Of a DNA stretch of 64,000 bases, positions 43,091 to 54,209 are shown piece by piece (position 1 is the stretch's first letter; each line of letters opens with the position of its first letter). A program made the translations under genes and the position numbers. This stretch comes from Cryoendolithus antarcticus (taxonomy: Eukaryota; Ascomycota; Dothideomycetes; Cladosporiales; Cladosporiaceae). Below the pieces are notes generated by a model. The model worked only from the letters and a program-made list of their open reading frames with translations. It had not been told where the DNA came from and searched no databases. The stretch covers positions 682,001 through 746,000 of the forward strand of contig NAJO01000003.1 of assembly GCA_002077065.1 (NCBI GenBank), read 5' to 3'.

Positions 43091-44682
43091 ATGCTGTCCG
43101 CCCCCGCCGTCAAGACGGCGCTCCGCTCCTCCGCCCCCAATGCCCTTCCCAAGGTAGCCCTACGCACACTCACAACGACCACCTCCCCAACACCTCCTGC
43201 CAACAATGTCACCACACAGCAGAAGCGCAACATGGCCACAGTCCAAGACGCGCCACCAGTCCAACGGCAACGCGGTCTCCAAGATCAGGACCGTATCTTT
43301 CAGAATTTGTACGGCCATCATGGCGCCGACCTGAAAAGCGCACAGAAGTATGGTGACTGGCACAAGACCAAGGAGATCCTCCTCAAGGGCCATGACTGGA
43401 TCATCTCGGAGATCAAGGCATCAGGTCTACGCGGACGAGGTGGAGCTGGCTTCCCGAGTGGCATGAAGTGGAGTTTCATGAACCCCAAGGGCTGGGAAAA
43501 TGACACGAAGCCGCGATACCTGGTGGTAAACGCTGATGAGGGCGAGCCGGGAACGTGCAAGGACCGTGAGATCATGAGGAAGGACCCTCACAAGTTGATC
43601 GAGGGATGTCTTGTTGCTGGGCGTGCGATGAACGTGAGTGTCATGATATCTAAATGGTTGGTACTCAAGGCTGACAATATATTCAGTGCACAGCAGCCTA
43701 CATCTACATCCGCGGCGAGTTCTACCACGAAGCTACAGTCCTGCAGCGCGCCATTCAAGAGGCCTACCACGCCGGTCTCATCGGGAAGAACGCGTGCGGC
43801 TCCGGCTACGACTTCGATATCATCATGCATCGCGGCATGGGTGCCTACGTCTGCGGTGAAGAGACTTCGCTCATCGAGTCGCTCGAGGGCAAGGCAGGCA
43901 AGCCTCGGTTGAAGCCTCCTTTCCCAGCAGCAGTCGGTCTCTTCGGATGCCCTTCGACCGTCGCCAACGTTGAGACAATCGCTGTCGCACCAACGATCAT
44001 CCGCCGCGGCGCAAATTGGTTCAACAGCTTTGGCCGTGAGCGGAATAGTGGCACGAAGCTGTTCTGTATCTCCGGTCACGTCAACAACCCCTGCACGGTC
44101 GAGGAGGAGATGTCGATACCACTGAAGGAGCTCGTCGAGAAGCACTGCGGTGGCGTGCGAGGTGGATGGGACAATCTCAAGGCTATCATCCCTGGCGGCT
44201 CGTCAACTCCTATCCTCCCAGCCAAGACTTGCGAGACCCAGCTCATGGACTTCGATGCACTGAAAGACTCGCAGTCCGGTCTCGGCACAGCAGCGGTCAT
44301 CGTCATGGACCAGTCTACCGATGTGGTCCGCGCGATCTCCCGACTATCCAAGTTCTACCATCATGAGTCTTGCGGCCAGTGCACACCCTGCCGAGAGGGC
44401 AGCAAGTGGACCGAGCAGATTATGAAGCGTTTTGAGAACGGCACAGCACGCAGTCGCGAGATTGACATGATGCAGGAGTTGACGAAGCAGGTGGAGGGAC
44501 ACACCATCTGCGCGCTTGGAGAGGCGTTCGCCTGGCCTGTGCAGGGTCTGATTAGGCATTTCAGGCCTGAGCTTGAGGCCAGAATTGCAGATCATGCGCA
44601 GAAGTCTGGTGGTGAGGCACTGGCTGGTGGGTGGCAGCATGATGCTGGGAAGCATGGGATGTTGGTCTCGCCGGGCATGTGA
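43091..44682 (+). CDS. nuo51: NADH:ubiquinone oxidoreductase 51 kDa subunit (NDUFV1), mitochondrial complex I
   Basis: Subunit that binds NADH, FMN and cluster N3 in the peripheral arm. Exons 43091-43633 and 43687-44682, 53-nt intron (gtgagt...ttcag, phase 0), 512 residues. A Ser/Thr/Ala/Lys-rich mitochondrial presequence (~50 residues) precedes the mature start. The NADH/FMN glycine-rich motif [19 protein letters not shown] is at about residues 112-130, [15 protein letters not shown] follows, and the [4Fe-4S] ligands are in [11 protein letters not shown] (~409) and the distal HTICALGEA (~454). Start taken at [14 protein letters not shown]. Intact. Confidence 0.96.
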
Positions 44683-44981
44683 GCAAGCTGCATTACTGAG
44701 ATTCATGTCATTTCCGGGGCGGTGTATGTAGTTTTCTATCAGGCGTCTCATGCAAGCGTTCTACCTATGCGCCAGGCCGGCGATTCGCAAACTCAATGAC
44801 TCATCACATGTGCGAATTCGATGATCAGCCATGCGGTACCTACTCGTAGTGACGACCACGTCGGATATCGAACATGGGACCTTGTCACCGCGGCCGGCTG
44901 CGCTTGACAATATAGGACCAGCGAAGAGCTCAGCAATCCAGCCTACACAGCTCCAACACACCCATCATACCACCCAATTTC
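44683..44981. other. Short convergent region with a box-B-like sequence
   Basis: About 300 bases between the 51 kDa gene and the end of metalloprotease copy 2. On minus, TGTTCGATATCC near 44870 resembles box B, but no convincing box A or tRNA fold accompanies it. Confidence 0.25.
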
Positions 44982-46311
44982 CTACAAGCCCAGCTTCCTC
45001 TTCTTGAGAAGCCGCCGCTGCTGGATGTCTTCCTGGTCATCCAACGACCTCCCATCTTCGCCATAGAGGTAGACCCCGCAGCATCTGTTCAAACGGAATG
45101 CCACGCTCGAATTGTCGCAAGCCTTTGCCTCCCAAAAAGTTTCACAGAAGAAGCTATTAACCGCATCGATCGAAACATTGCCGGAGCTCCCGATCAGGGA
45201 GACCAGATCTTTCCTTGGTGCACAGCATCCTCTGCTCTGGTAGCTCTACAGCGCCTGAGGACATGGCCAATCGAAGAGTCTGGGAGGGTCCCGATTCACT
45301 TACCGGAATGTCGACTCCTCCACCAAAGGTATAGCTTTCATACGACCACCCGACCTCGGCGACCAGTGCGCCTCGGAATTAGATGTCTCCCGCACGCGCA
45401 GTCTCGTTCGGTGAGTGGCGAAATGCGTGTCCGGCCGCGACGTGTGCAAGCTCATGTAGCATCGTGACAGCGAGCGCCAAGTAAGTCCTGCGTAGCTGTG
45501 TAGCGGTGAGCTCTCGCCAGCGCAGCAACGGCAACAGATACTCATACACGCTTAGCTCGACTCGTGCGAAACGTGGTCTTCTGTCCTGCGACAGGCGAGG
45601 CTCACTCCGCCAATGACAACCCCAGTAACTGTTTGGATCAAGGTCATAGGGTAGGTAATTTCGACCACAATCGTTACCGGTGTCACAGAAGCTGATGAAG
45701 ATACCCTGGCCAAGCTCCTGAAGGAAGTCCAAGGTGGTAGACTTATCCTCAGCTGTAAAATCAGTCTTCGTGACAAACGACGGGATCTTCTCTGCGGCAC
45801 TTCCCGACCTGCTCGCCCATTTGCCTGCGCGTTGTACACCGTGCCAAAATGGGAGCTGATCGTCGCTAAGCGAGATAGCTGACGCGAGACGAAATGCTGG
45901 CTCCACAGCTCCAATTGCTGCTCGACGCGCTCGTTCGAGAACTAGGGCAAGCTCATCAACCGTGAATGCTACGGGTCCACCCACTGGTGGCGCTCCCGTT
46001 TCGTGCAAGATGCATGCGAGCAAGAAGTCGTCACGACGTCGTTCGTGTGCCAGAGAGACTGTATCCGACTTCGCGAGATTCGCCCGGGCGTGTCTTTGAT
46101 CTGCTGAGAGCGTCAGACTAAGCACATCTGCGTACTCGAGATCGAAAACCAGGTGGAAAGCTTGCGGAAGTCCTGCACACAGTTCAACCAAGATCTCGCT
46201 ACTTCGAAACCCCTTCCGAGCTTCAGTCTCGCGAATCGCTCGCTCGTTCAAAGGCAGGATGTGGCGAGTGCACTCTTTGGCACCGTCCGGATTGGCTCGA
46301 TTCCGCTTCAT
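44982..46311 (-). pseudogene. HELAH-motif metalloprotease-like protein, copy 2, one in-frame stop
   Basis: Second member of the family seen at 23.7 kb. From ATG 46311 the minus frame encodes a charged N-terminus (LPQAFHLVFDLEYADVLSL), AVEPAFRLASAI...LPFWHGVQRAG, LDFLQELGQGIFISFCD, then MLHELAHVAAGHAFRHSPN (HExxH at 45456-45442). A TAA at 45381-45379 stops it. The frame goes on unchanged with AEVGWSYESYTFGGGVDIP, then a 58-nt intron (45303-45246, GTAAGT...TGTAG), then exon 2 (45245-44982) with FFCETFWEAK, LNRCCGVYLYGEDGRSLDDQ and a basic end. Counting the stop as one residue keeps the HELAH-28-Glu spacing of the other copies, so a codon change rather than an indel created it. 424 codons in total. 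Could be error or nonsense allele. Confidence 0.75.
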
Positions 46312-46925
46312 GTCGGCACGCTGAGCTGAGTCTGGCACGCGAAAATGCTTCCTGGCAATTAAAGACCGACGAGTGAACAGACAAAGAGTGATCAAGGAGA
46401 GGACTCTGCTTTGCTACCAGCGCAAATTGTAATGGGAATGCCGAAGAGAAGCGATTGGATTGCATACTCCGCGCCGTTAGGTGGGCTGCCATTACTGATT
46501 TATATCTCGAAATGGGGTAGGACCCATGGCTCGAGACAGCAGACAATGCTTTGTGGTCTGGAACATCTCGCTCAAAGACGACTCGGTTTCAGGACGGGTC
46601 AGAACGCCATACCTCTCTCGGGTCGATGTCTTGGAGCATGACTTGTGATCGGCTGCACTGAGACATGTCGATGCCGAGCTCGCCGCTCACATAAAGAAAG
46701 TACTACTGAGCTTCAAGTGCACTACCAAACGTTCGACTGCTTGACCAATTGCATTTGATAGCCCGCACACAATAGCCTTCCAAACGATCTCTACAAGCCC
46801 GCGAACCCTTTACGCCTTGGAGTCCTCTTGGTCTCTGCAAACCCGGGACTGTCATCGAGGATCTCACATCCCCATCTCTCAACTGCGCAAGTATCTTATT
46901 CCTTTCTCTCGGTCTCATCCCGATC
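46312..46925. promoter_or_regulatory. Divergent region between metalloprotease-like copies 2 and 3
   Basis: About 610 bases between head-to-head gene copies. No supported frame; no terminal repeats recognised at its edges. Confidence 0.35.
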
Positions 46926-48163
46926 ATGCCAGGCAAGCGGACCAGGGTGCACACTTCTACCAAATTCAGTTGCGTTGCGCACCATGTGGACAAGAATGTC
47001 CCTACCATGGCCGCAATGGCTGCTAAATCTCAACGTAGATCCCACAATATCCTGGACGAGATAACTCCAGGCTTACCAGAGACCGTCCACACTGCCTTCA
47101 GGGCCGACAACGTGGAAGTGCTCGGCACAACTGAGCATCAAGCTTCCGTAGTTTCGACTGTCAATCAGTACAAATCACCTCCAGAAGGCTCCGACCGAGA
47201 CAGATCTCTCGCACTCTGCAGCAAAGAGGCAGCCAAGGCCAGACAGCGTGCTGTCCACGCAGTGCGGCCAGCGTTTCGTCTTGCGTCTGCGATTCTGACG
47301 CATCCTGGCCAGCTGCCTTTCTGGCACGGGATCTGACGCGCTGACCGTGCTGTACCGACTGGGAAGAATTGCACAAAGCCTGACTTCACGGCACAGCGCT
47401 CGCTGAAACCCCATGAAAAGGCGGACACCCTGGAAATTCTCGAATCGCTTGGTCAAGGCATCTTAATCACCTTCTGCGACATACCTGGTCTTCTTGGCAG
47501 ATGCCAATACCCGCCCCGGACGAAAAACGCGCACGCTGAAGAGTTGCGGAAGTAGACAGCGCGTCCACGCTTAGTGCACGACAGCAGGTCGCAGTACGCT
47601 AGAGTCATTCTTATCACATGCAACGGCTACTGAAGTGGCGGCAGATGACAGTTCCACAGGTATGAGCCCTTTGGCTCAGACTCGCAAAGACTCTCCTCCA
47701 TGAGCTCGCCCACGCAGCGATGAGATTCTCCTTCCGACACACTCGTCACATGCGCTGCGGTCTCAATGAGCTCTTCTTCCGGAGCGAAGCAGCCGCAGAG
47801 TTCGGCAAAGCGTACGAAAACTATGCTTTTGGCGGCGGTATTGCTGACACATTCTGCAAAGACGGCACACTGACGCTGCGTGTATGGCCGTCGGATCGGG
47901 TGCAGGAATGCTACAACGGGAAGTTGCGTACTAGAGGCGCGCTCGCCGCGGAAGAGAACCTGTGGAATGTGCCTGCAGAGTACCTGGAGCGCTTGTTCGA
48001 TGAGCGCTTCTGGCTGAAGGGAAAGTTGTCAAGAAGGAGGTTGAGATTGCGAATGCTGAGGTGCTGCAAATTCGAAGATTTGAAAGATCATGGACCCGCC
48101 AAACCGAGGAACGAACATGAGGATGAAAAACGGCCGCGCAAGAGGCTGAGATGCCTACATTGA
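46926..48163 (+). pseudogene. HELAH-motif metalloprotease-like protein, copy 3, multiply broken
   Basis: From ATG 46926 the frame gives a basic N-terminus (MPGKRTRVHTSTKF), LPETVHTAFRADNVEVLG, AVRPAFRLASAIL and LPFWHGI, ending in TGA (47334-47336). The same frame continues with LEILESLGQGILITFCD, then further stops near 47550, 47630 and 47645. The HELAH block (LLHELAHAAMRFSFRHTRHM, 47699-47713 for HELAH) is in a different frame, open to 48163, with AEFGKAYENYAFGGGIADTF, PAEYLERLFDERFWLKGK and a Lys/Arg-rich tail. HExxH to Glu spacing is again 28. At least four stops and one frameshift: clear pseudogene. Confidence 0.85.
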
Positions 48164-48272
48164 GATAGATCATTACAGTATATACACCCTTCGTACGTAT
48201 CGTGACCCCCTCATATTATTTCTAAGTTGGTGTGCAATCCCTTCCGCCTGATATATGCATCACGTGATAGTT

Positions 48273-50146
48273 TCACGCCGTGAATGTCTCATTTGACAAC
48301 GGCACACCATTAGTGATCGTCCCATATGGCACAGCCGAGTAGGTACCAAAGCACGAGTGCTCATACTCCGCCTCAGCCAACTTGTTGCTCTGCAAATTGA
48401 GCCAAGTCTGCAACTCACACCACCCATCATCGCGGTTGCCACACTCGGGGAAGCTTCTGCCAAGAGGTAGTGTCCTCTGGCTAAGAAGGAAGTGCACATA
48501 CGTTGTTGGCGGACCTGCCTCATAGACAGTGCCGTTGCAGCGGTCGCCGGAAAGCGGCGACGGCGTGTTGATGACTTCGATGTCGAGGCGGGCGCCGAAA
48601 GGCTCCATGTGCGAGACGATCAAGCTGCGGTTGCGCACTATGTGGTCCGTCGGTAGCACTTCAGCAAATTGCGTGAAGCCGAATGCCGTAATGATCGCAG
48701 CGATGTTCGTGTCGTGCGAGAAATCGAAGTTCAGACTTTGGTTGATGGGGAAGGTGGCCGTGTTGTTATCCAGCGTGACGTTGATCTGCGCTTCAGGCGA
48801 AGTGATGACGTGATGTTCCAGGCGAGCGAGGATCTCCTGGACGTAGCCAACGCCGACCGCACGACCAGTCGGAGAGTTGAACATATTGTTGCCGGCGAAG
48901 TTGATGTCGACGCTGTACTCGTAGCCCTCCCACTCCTCGTAGGTGAAGAGGCCGCAGAAGGCGGAGTAGCCGAGAGCCACTGTCTCGTAGGCACAGAGGG
49001 ATTGAGCGTTGTACGAGTCGGTGACCGTCCAGTTGAAACCTGGAGCATTGGCGTGCAGGCGGGCAGTAGCGTTTGCGAGGTAGACAGAGGCCCACTTCGT
49101 TGTGGCGTTGGTTCCTCCGAGATTCACGGCTTTGTTGGAGTTCGGGCAGTTGTAGTAGCCAGCGAGAGTGTTGTTGAAGGTACCTGTCAAGTTCTCACGA
49201 GCGAGGATGAGCGTGGCATTGCTGGTCCAGTCCAAGCCGAAGAAGCCGGCCATGAAGTACTCTGCGCTCATAAGCATGCGATCCTGGGTTGTGGTACGCG
49301 CAATGATCTTAGTGCCGTTGTTCGGGTTGAGGTGGCCGTACATGTACTGATGGAGCACGCCAGAGTCGAAAAGCTCTTGCTTGCCGACTGGAACCAAGAT
49401 CTCCTCGCCGAGCTTGTATTTCCAGCCATTGAGGAAGCTGAGCTTGCCAGTGAAGGTCACATCGCCAGAGACGCCAGTGGTATAGTTTTTGATCCTGTTT
49501 GCGAGGGTCTCCACGCCGGCACCTTTGGTCGGGTAGCGGGAACCGTGGCGAGAAAGCATGTTGAGCTGCACGATCGAGGCATTCTCGGGCAGCGGGTACT
49601 CGTCAACTCCGAAGCTTGACGAAGCTGGGAAGTAATGCGAGAGCTGGCCGTGATAGTGGTAGATGCTCTCATCGTTGCCGACCTGTCCAAGGATGGGCAC
49701 TTGGGTTTCCAGAGGCTGTGGCGGGATGTATGTCGTGCTTGCGAATGGCGCTGGGTTCGTCTCTGCCAAAAAAGCTGGCACGCCAGTTGGTGTAGGGCCT
49801 GATCGAGGTCAGTAGCGAACTTTCATTACGTCGGATGACTGCACCCACCAGGTAGCAGCTCTGGCTTGGTCACGTAGTAGTCAGGCAAGTTACTGCTTGC
49901 CGAGCTTGAGGCACTCTGCCTCCTCACGACGCTCCCATCAGCGACACCTGCTGCCACCGCAGCCACAGCAAACCTTCTGTACAACATGCTGAATTGCCAA
50001 AGTATGATCAGGAATAACGAGACCTGGATACCGAACACAATCCTTCTGTTGGAGCGACTGTGCGAGATGTCTTCCTTTGCAACGAATGGACGATGGACTT
50101 CCATTACATCTACCTGCAGCTCTCCAACCTTTGTATCTCCCGTCAT
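48273..50146 (-). CDS. Phytase-like histidine acid phosphatase with N-terminal membrane anchor
   Basis: Hydrolyses phosphomonoesters, possibly phytate, outside the cell or in the secretory lumen. Exon 1 50146-49849 and exon 2 49798-48273 with a 50-nt intron (GTGGGT...CTGACC...TCAG, phase 1) give 607 residues. Start chosen at the first true ATG (MTGDTKVGEL); the longer frame begins with a non-ATG codon. A single N-terminal hydrophobic segment (IVFGIQVSLFLIILWQFSML), not followed by a clear cleavage site, suggests a type II membrane anchor rather than a free secreted enzyme. The catalytic RHGSRYP is at about residue 184 and the HD pair in FDFSHDTN at about 460. Many N-x-S/T sites and several Cys fit an extracellular domain. 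Confidence 0.9.
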
Positions 50147-50797
50147 GGTCCCCACGTCAACGTCAGCCTTAACGCGGCAACTTTGCTCCCCAGCTTGGTG
50201 CGCTCCCAATGGCTTTCCCGAAGGATCTCACTTTACGGCTACGTCATGCCAATGTTACACCCTGTCTCCGCGCGACGTTGCTGCACGTGGGTGTCTTACT
50301 CAGGGCAAGCTTCGATCTGCTTCGCATAAGCAACACGATGGCGTCCAGGTACAGCCGCGATATCCTGCTCGAAGGGTCGTCAGAGAGCGAGCGAGCGCTA
50401 CTGCTGACCGGCGACGCGTGCAGAGCAAGCTGGCTGCCATTGGCCAAGGAGGGGAATTGGGACGTGAAGAGAAGACGCCGTTGACGCGACCTGGACAGCA
50501 CGTCCGGCGTACTTGCCAAACAGCAGGCAATGTGTCTACAGTAGATGCACATCTGTAAGTGGGAAACAAGCACCTTTACAGCGCACCAAGCATTTGTCTT
50601 GATGCTCGCCCAGCCAAAGCTTGGCGACGAATGTCACTGGCGGTTTGTCACTGCGCACGCGAGCATCTTCTGCGAAAGCGCAATGGCCTGGGACGACGCT
50701 CGCTTCTCGAGGTAATCTCACCAAGCGTGACATGGGCCAGGCTACCGCCTGAGCCAGGACCTGACGGATGGTGTTGTAACGACTGGAGTCATACTGA
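50147..50797. promoter_or_regulatory. Upstream region of the phosphatase gene
   Basis: About 650 bases between the phosphatase start and the etp1 3' end. No supported gene; a 190-codon plus frame at 49986-50558 is antisense to the phosphatase first exon. Confidence 0.3.
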
Positions 50798-52867
50798 TCA
50801 AGCACCCTTCTTCCTCCCCTTTCCCTTCTTCCCCATCTTCTCCACAACTCCGATCCCGCCCTCCTCAACCTCCTCCCCAGCCTCCTGCAACGCCTTGACC
50901 TTCTCCTGCGCACTAATGAAACTCGTCAGATCGTGATTCATCTCCTCCAGATCCGCTTTCTCAGCCTTGAGCTTCTCGACCTCAGCCTTTGCGCTCTCTG
51001 CCTTCTGCTCCGAGATCTTGATCCTCTCGAGTAGACCCTGGTTCATTGTCTCCTCCTCGCGAAGTTGGGCGGAGAAGTCCCGCGCCATAGTCTCGAATTT
51101 CTTGCGCGCTGCTTCGCTTTTTGCGAGACTGATCTCCAGGCGGGCGAGGATGGCGGAATGCTCAGCGCGCTCAGTATCGCGTTCCTCGGCACTGGATGCA
51201 GCTAAGACCGCCTTCCGGCTCGCCTCTTCCGCTCTCTGCCCAGCCATCTCAGCTTTGCCCACAGCCCGCTCAACCTGCTCCTCGAAGTACCTCCTCTGGC
51301 CCTCAAGCTGACTCGTGAGCAAGTATGTGTACTCTGCGGCCATACTCTCCATCTTCTCTCTTGGCACCATCTCCCCACCCTCACTCCGGAAAGCCTCGTT
51401 CTCATGGCGCTGCCTAGCGCTGGAAGGCAGGTCAATGAGGCGGGAGTCGGGCTTCGACTGAATAAGCCGATGTACGTAGCCATCCCCCGCGTAGTCCCAG
51501 ACGTGCTGCGTGGAGATGTCCATAGCGTAGCAATGACTTGTACTCTCGTAATGCGCGTATGCATGGGCACTGTCGTATCGCCCACATCCTAGGGATCCAC
51601 AGATTAGGCAGACCCAGATGTTCGTAGTGCTTGCGCAAACACTGCACATCGGTTCCCTGTCGTCGTCTTCGGCGTAGGACGGTCGTGGGTACGGAAATGT
51701 ATAGGAGGGCGAGTGAGTGTAGCGACATACTGGGCAGCCTGACCCGCGCCACTTCTCGAGACAGGCGCAGTGAAAGACGTGCTGGCAAAGTATCGTGAGA
51801 AGACCGGTGGTTTCGTCCATGCGCTCTAAGCATACTGGACAGGTGGGGAGCTCGAGCAGATTCGGTGGAGGAGGCGCATGAGGTTTTGATGTAAGTGACT
51901 TGTTGCTCCTTGGTGTGAATGGATCGTGCGTGTTCTGTGGAAAGCTCCCAAGCTCTGATGAAGAGGACTCTGGCGTGAGGAACTCCACCGACTTGATGAA
52001 GACTACATGGCAGTTTTCGGGTTCTGCGGCGCTGAAGAGGCGGCCGTTGTAGACTTTCTGCCACTCGCGCGCCTTCCTGGGTGTGCGGAACTTGAGCAAG
52101 ACCATGTATTTGTTCGCCCGACCCGTGCGAATGAGACGGAAATGGCTCACGTCTTCGCGTGCTTGATCGCCCACGAAACCGAGAAGATCGCTGGGCATCA
52201 TCCAGGAGGGGACTGCGAGGATGCAGAGGGTCGTGCACTCATCTTGGTTGAAGTCATCTTTGACCGAGAACTTGTTTGTCAAGCTCGACAACGCTTGCCC
52301 GTCTGCATCGTGCCCATCGCCCTCCTCCAAGTCTCGGTACAAGTGTACCACACCCCATCCTAGCTCCGTTGTCTTCGGATCTGAGGGCAAGTACACCGCT
52401 TTGGTATGCAGTCCTCCAGCAGCCGAGCTTTTAGATCGACCTGCCTTGGCCTGACTCAGCTCTTCCATATCTATGCTCTCAATCTCCACCTGACTGTAAC
52501 GCCAATCTCGTGCTGTCTCCTCGTGCGAAAGCTTCGTGGGTGTGAGTGCGGGCGATCCGGTCGCTAGATTCGTTCGCGATGGTGATCGATGGTTCAAGCT
52601 GCGCTCAGGCAAGAGCAGCGCGTCACCGTGAGTCTCCGAGCTCGTGCGAGAAGATGGCGAATTCGAAATCGCCTCCGCACTTGCCGGACGTTTGGGAAAG
52701 CTGTATGAAGCCCAAGTCGAGCTCCGATGCGCCGGAAGCGGAGTCTTGAAGACGTCAGTACTGCTGGTAGGTCTGAATACCTTGGACGTTGGTGATCGGG
52801 ATCCAAGAGCGACAGTTGCTGGAGTAGGGTAGAGCTCTAGCTTGAGATGGAAGAAGTATGGAGGCAT
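50798..52867 (-). CDS. etp1: Etp1/BRAP2-type RING finger protein
   Basis: Homologue of yeast Etp1 (ethanol tolerance, ubiquitin-related) and human BRAP2. Single exon, 689 residues. Order: N-terminal Ser/Pro-rich region with the short MPPYFFHLKLELYP start, a BRAP2-type RRM-like domain (~215-300, CTTLCILAVPSWMMPSDLLGF), RING (CPVCLERMD...CQHVFHCACLEKWRGSGCPVC, ~340-380), UBP-type zinc finger (CSVCASTTNIWVCLICGSLG...HYESTSHCYAMD, ~405-465), a long coiled coil (~510-660) and a Lys-rich end. All zinc-binding Cys/His look present. The order RRM-RING-UBP-coiled coil is diagnostic. Confidence 0.95.
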   Translation of the reverse strand: MPPYFFHLKLELYPTPATVALGSRSPTSKVFRPTSSTDVFKTPLPAHRSSTWASYSFPKRPASAEAISNSPSSRTSSETHGDALLLPERSLNHRSPSRTNLATGSPALTPTKLSHEETARDWRYSQVEIESIDMEELSQAKAGRSKSSAAGGLHTKAVYLPSDPKTTELGWGVVHLYRDLEEGDGHDADGQALSSLTNKFSVKDDFNQDECTTLCILAVPSWMMPSDLLGFVGDQAREDVSHFRLIRTGRANKYMVLLKFRTPRKAREWQKVYNGRLFSAAEPENCHVVFIKSVEFLTPESSSSELGSFPQNTHDPFTPRSNKSLTSKPHAPPPPNLLELPTCPVCLERMDETTGLLTILCQHVFHCACLEKWRGSGCPVCRYTHSPSYTFPYPRPSYAEDDDREPMCSVCASTTNIWVCLICGSLGCGRYDSAHAYAHYESTSHCYAMDISTQHVWDYAGDGYVHRLIQSKPDSRLIDLPSSARQRHENEAFRSEGGEMVPREKMESMAAEYTYLLTSQLEGQRRYFEEQVERAVGKAEMAGQRAEEASRKAVLAASSAEERDTERAEHSAILARLEISLAKSEAARKKFETMARDFSAQLREEETMNQGLLERIKISEQKAESAKAEVEKLKAEKADLEEMNHDLTSFISAQEKVKALQEAGEEVEEGGIGVVEKMGKKGKGRKKGA

Positions 52868-53465
52868 CCGGCCGCAAAGAAGTGAGCGATATTGGAGTGG
52901 CAGGCGCTTACGCCAGAGAGGTCATGAGCATAGCCGTTCGTGTGAGGGTCGCATCACTCGACTCGGTGTTGCGTTCGTAGTGAGAGGATGAAGCAGTAGT
53001 AGGACGTGGGAAGAAATCGAAAGAAGCTTCTCGGATTACGAGTGCAGTGAGTGCTCCTACCTTTCGCGCAACCTTCTGCTGACGCACATCTCTTCGATAT
53101 CTCTGTAATCGTGATGGGTGTATTGCATGGTACAGCGAGGTGATAGGTATAGGTGGAAGAGCGAGGGAGAGCAGATACACTCACAGCAAACATTGACGCG
53201 CTGGTCTCCCGTTTCGGCGCACGGCCTACACAGGCACGATGCGGTCAACGAAAGATAACCCCGGGCAGTCCAACATTGCATGAGCAATTCTACGACAACA
53301 AGTGAGAAGGCGAGAGCTCTGTAGACTGCACAGTCATGACACAGCTCACGCTGCCTATGCTCCATACTGGCTATCTAAATGATACCATGCCTAAGCTGAT
53401 CTGCCAGTGACAAATCGCTATCAACCCCAAAACTCCATCGTGATCATGCCCGCCATATTGCACAT
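52868..53465. promoter_or_regulatory. Upstream region of etp1 and 3' UTR of polyubiquitin
   Basis: About 600 bases, only short overlapping minus frames. Presumed leader and promoter of etp1 plus the polyubiquitin 3' UTR. Confidence 0.3.

Positions 53466-54209
<744 letters not shown>

Noticed and set aside
42633..43157. 174-codon plus-strand frame upstream of nuo51
   Set aside because: Overlaps the nuo51 presequence in another frame; Cys/Ser/Pro-rich random look.
44761..44960. Possible tRNA on the minus strand
   Set aside because: TGTTCGATATCC resembles box B but no matching box A, acceptor or anticodon stems could be folded.
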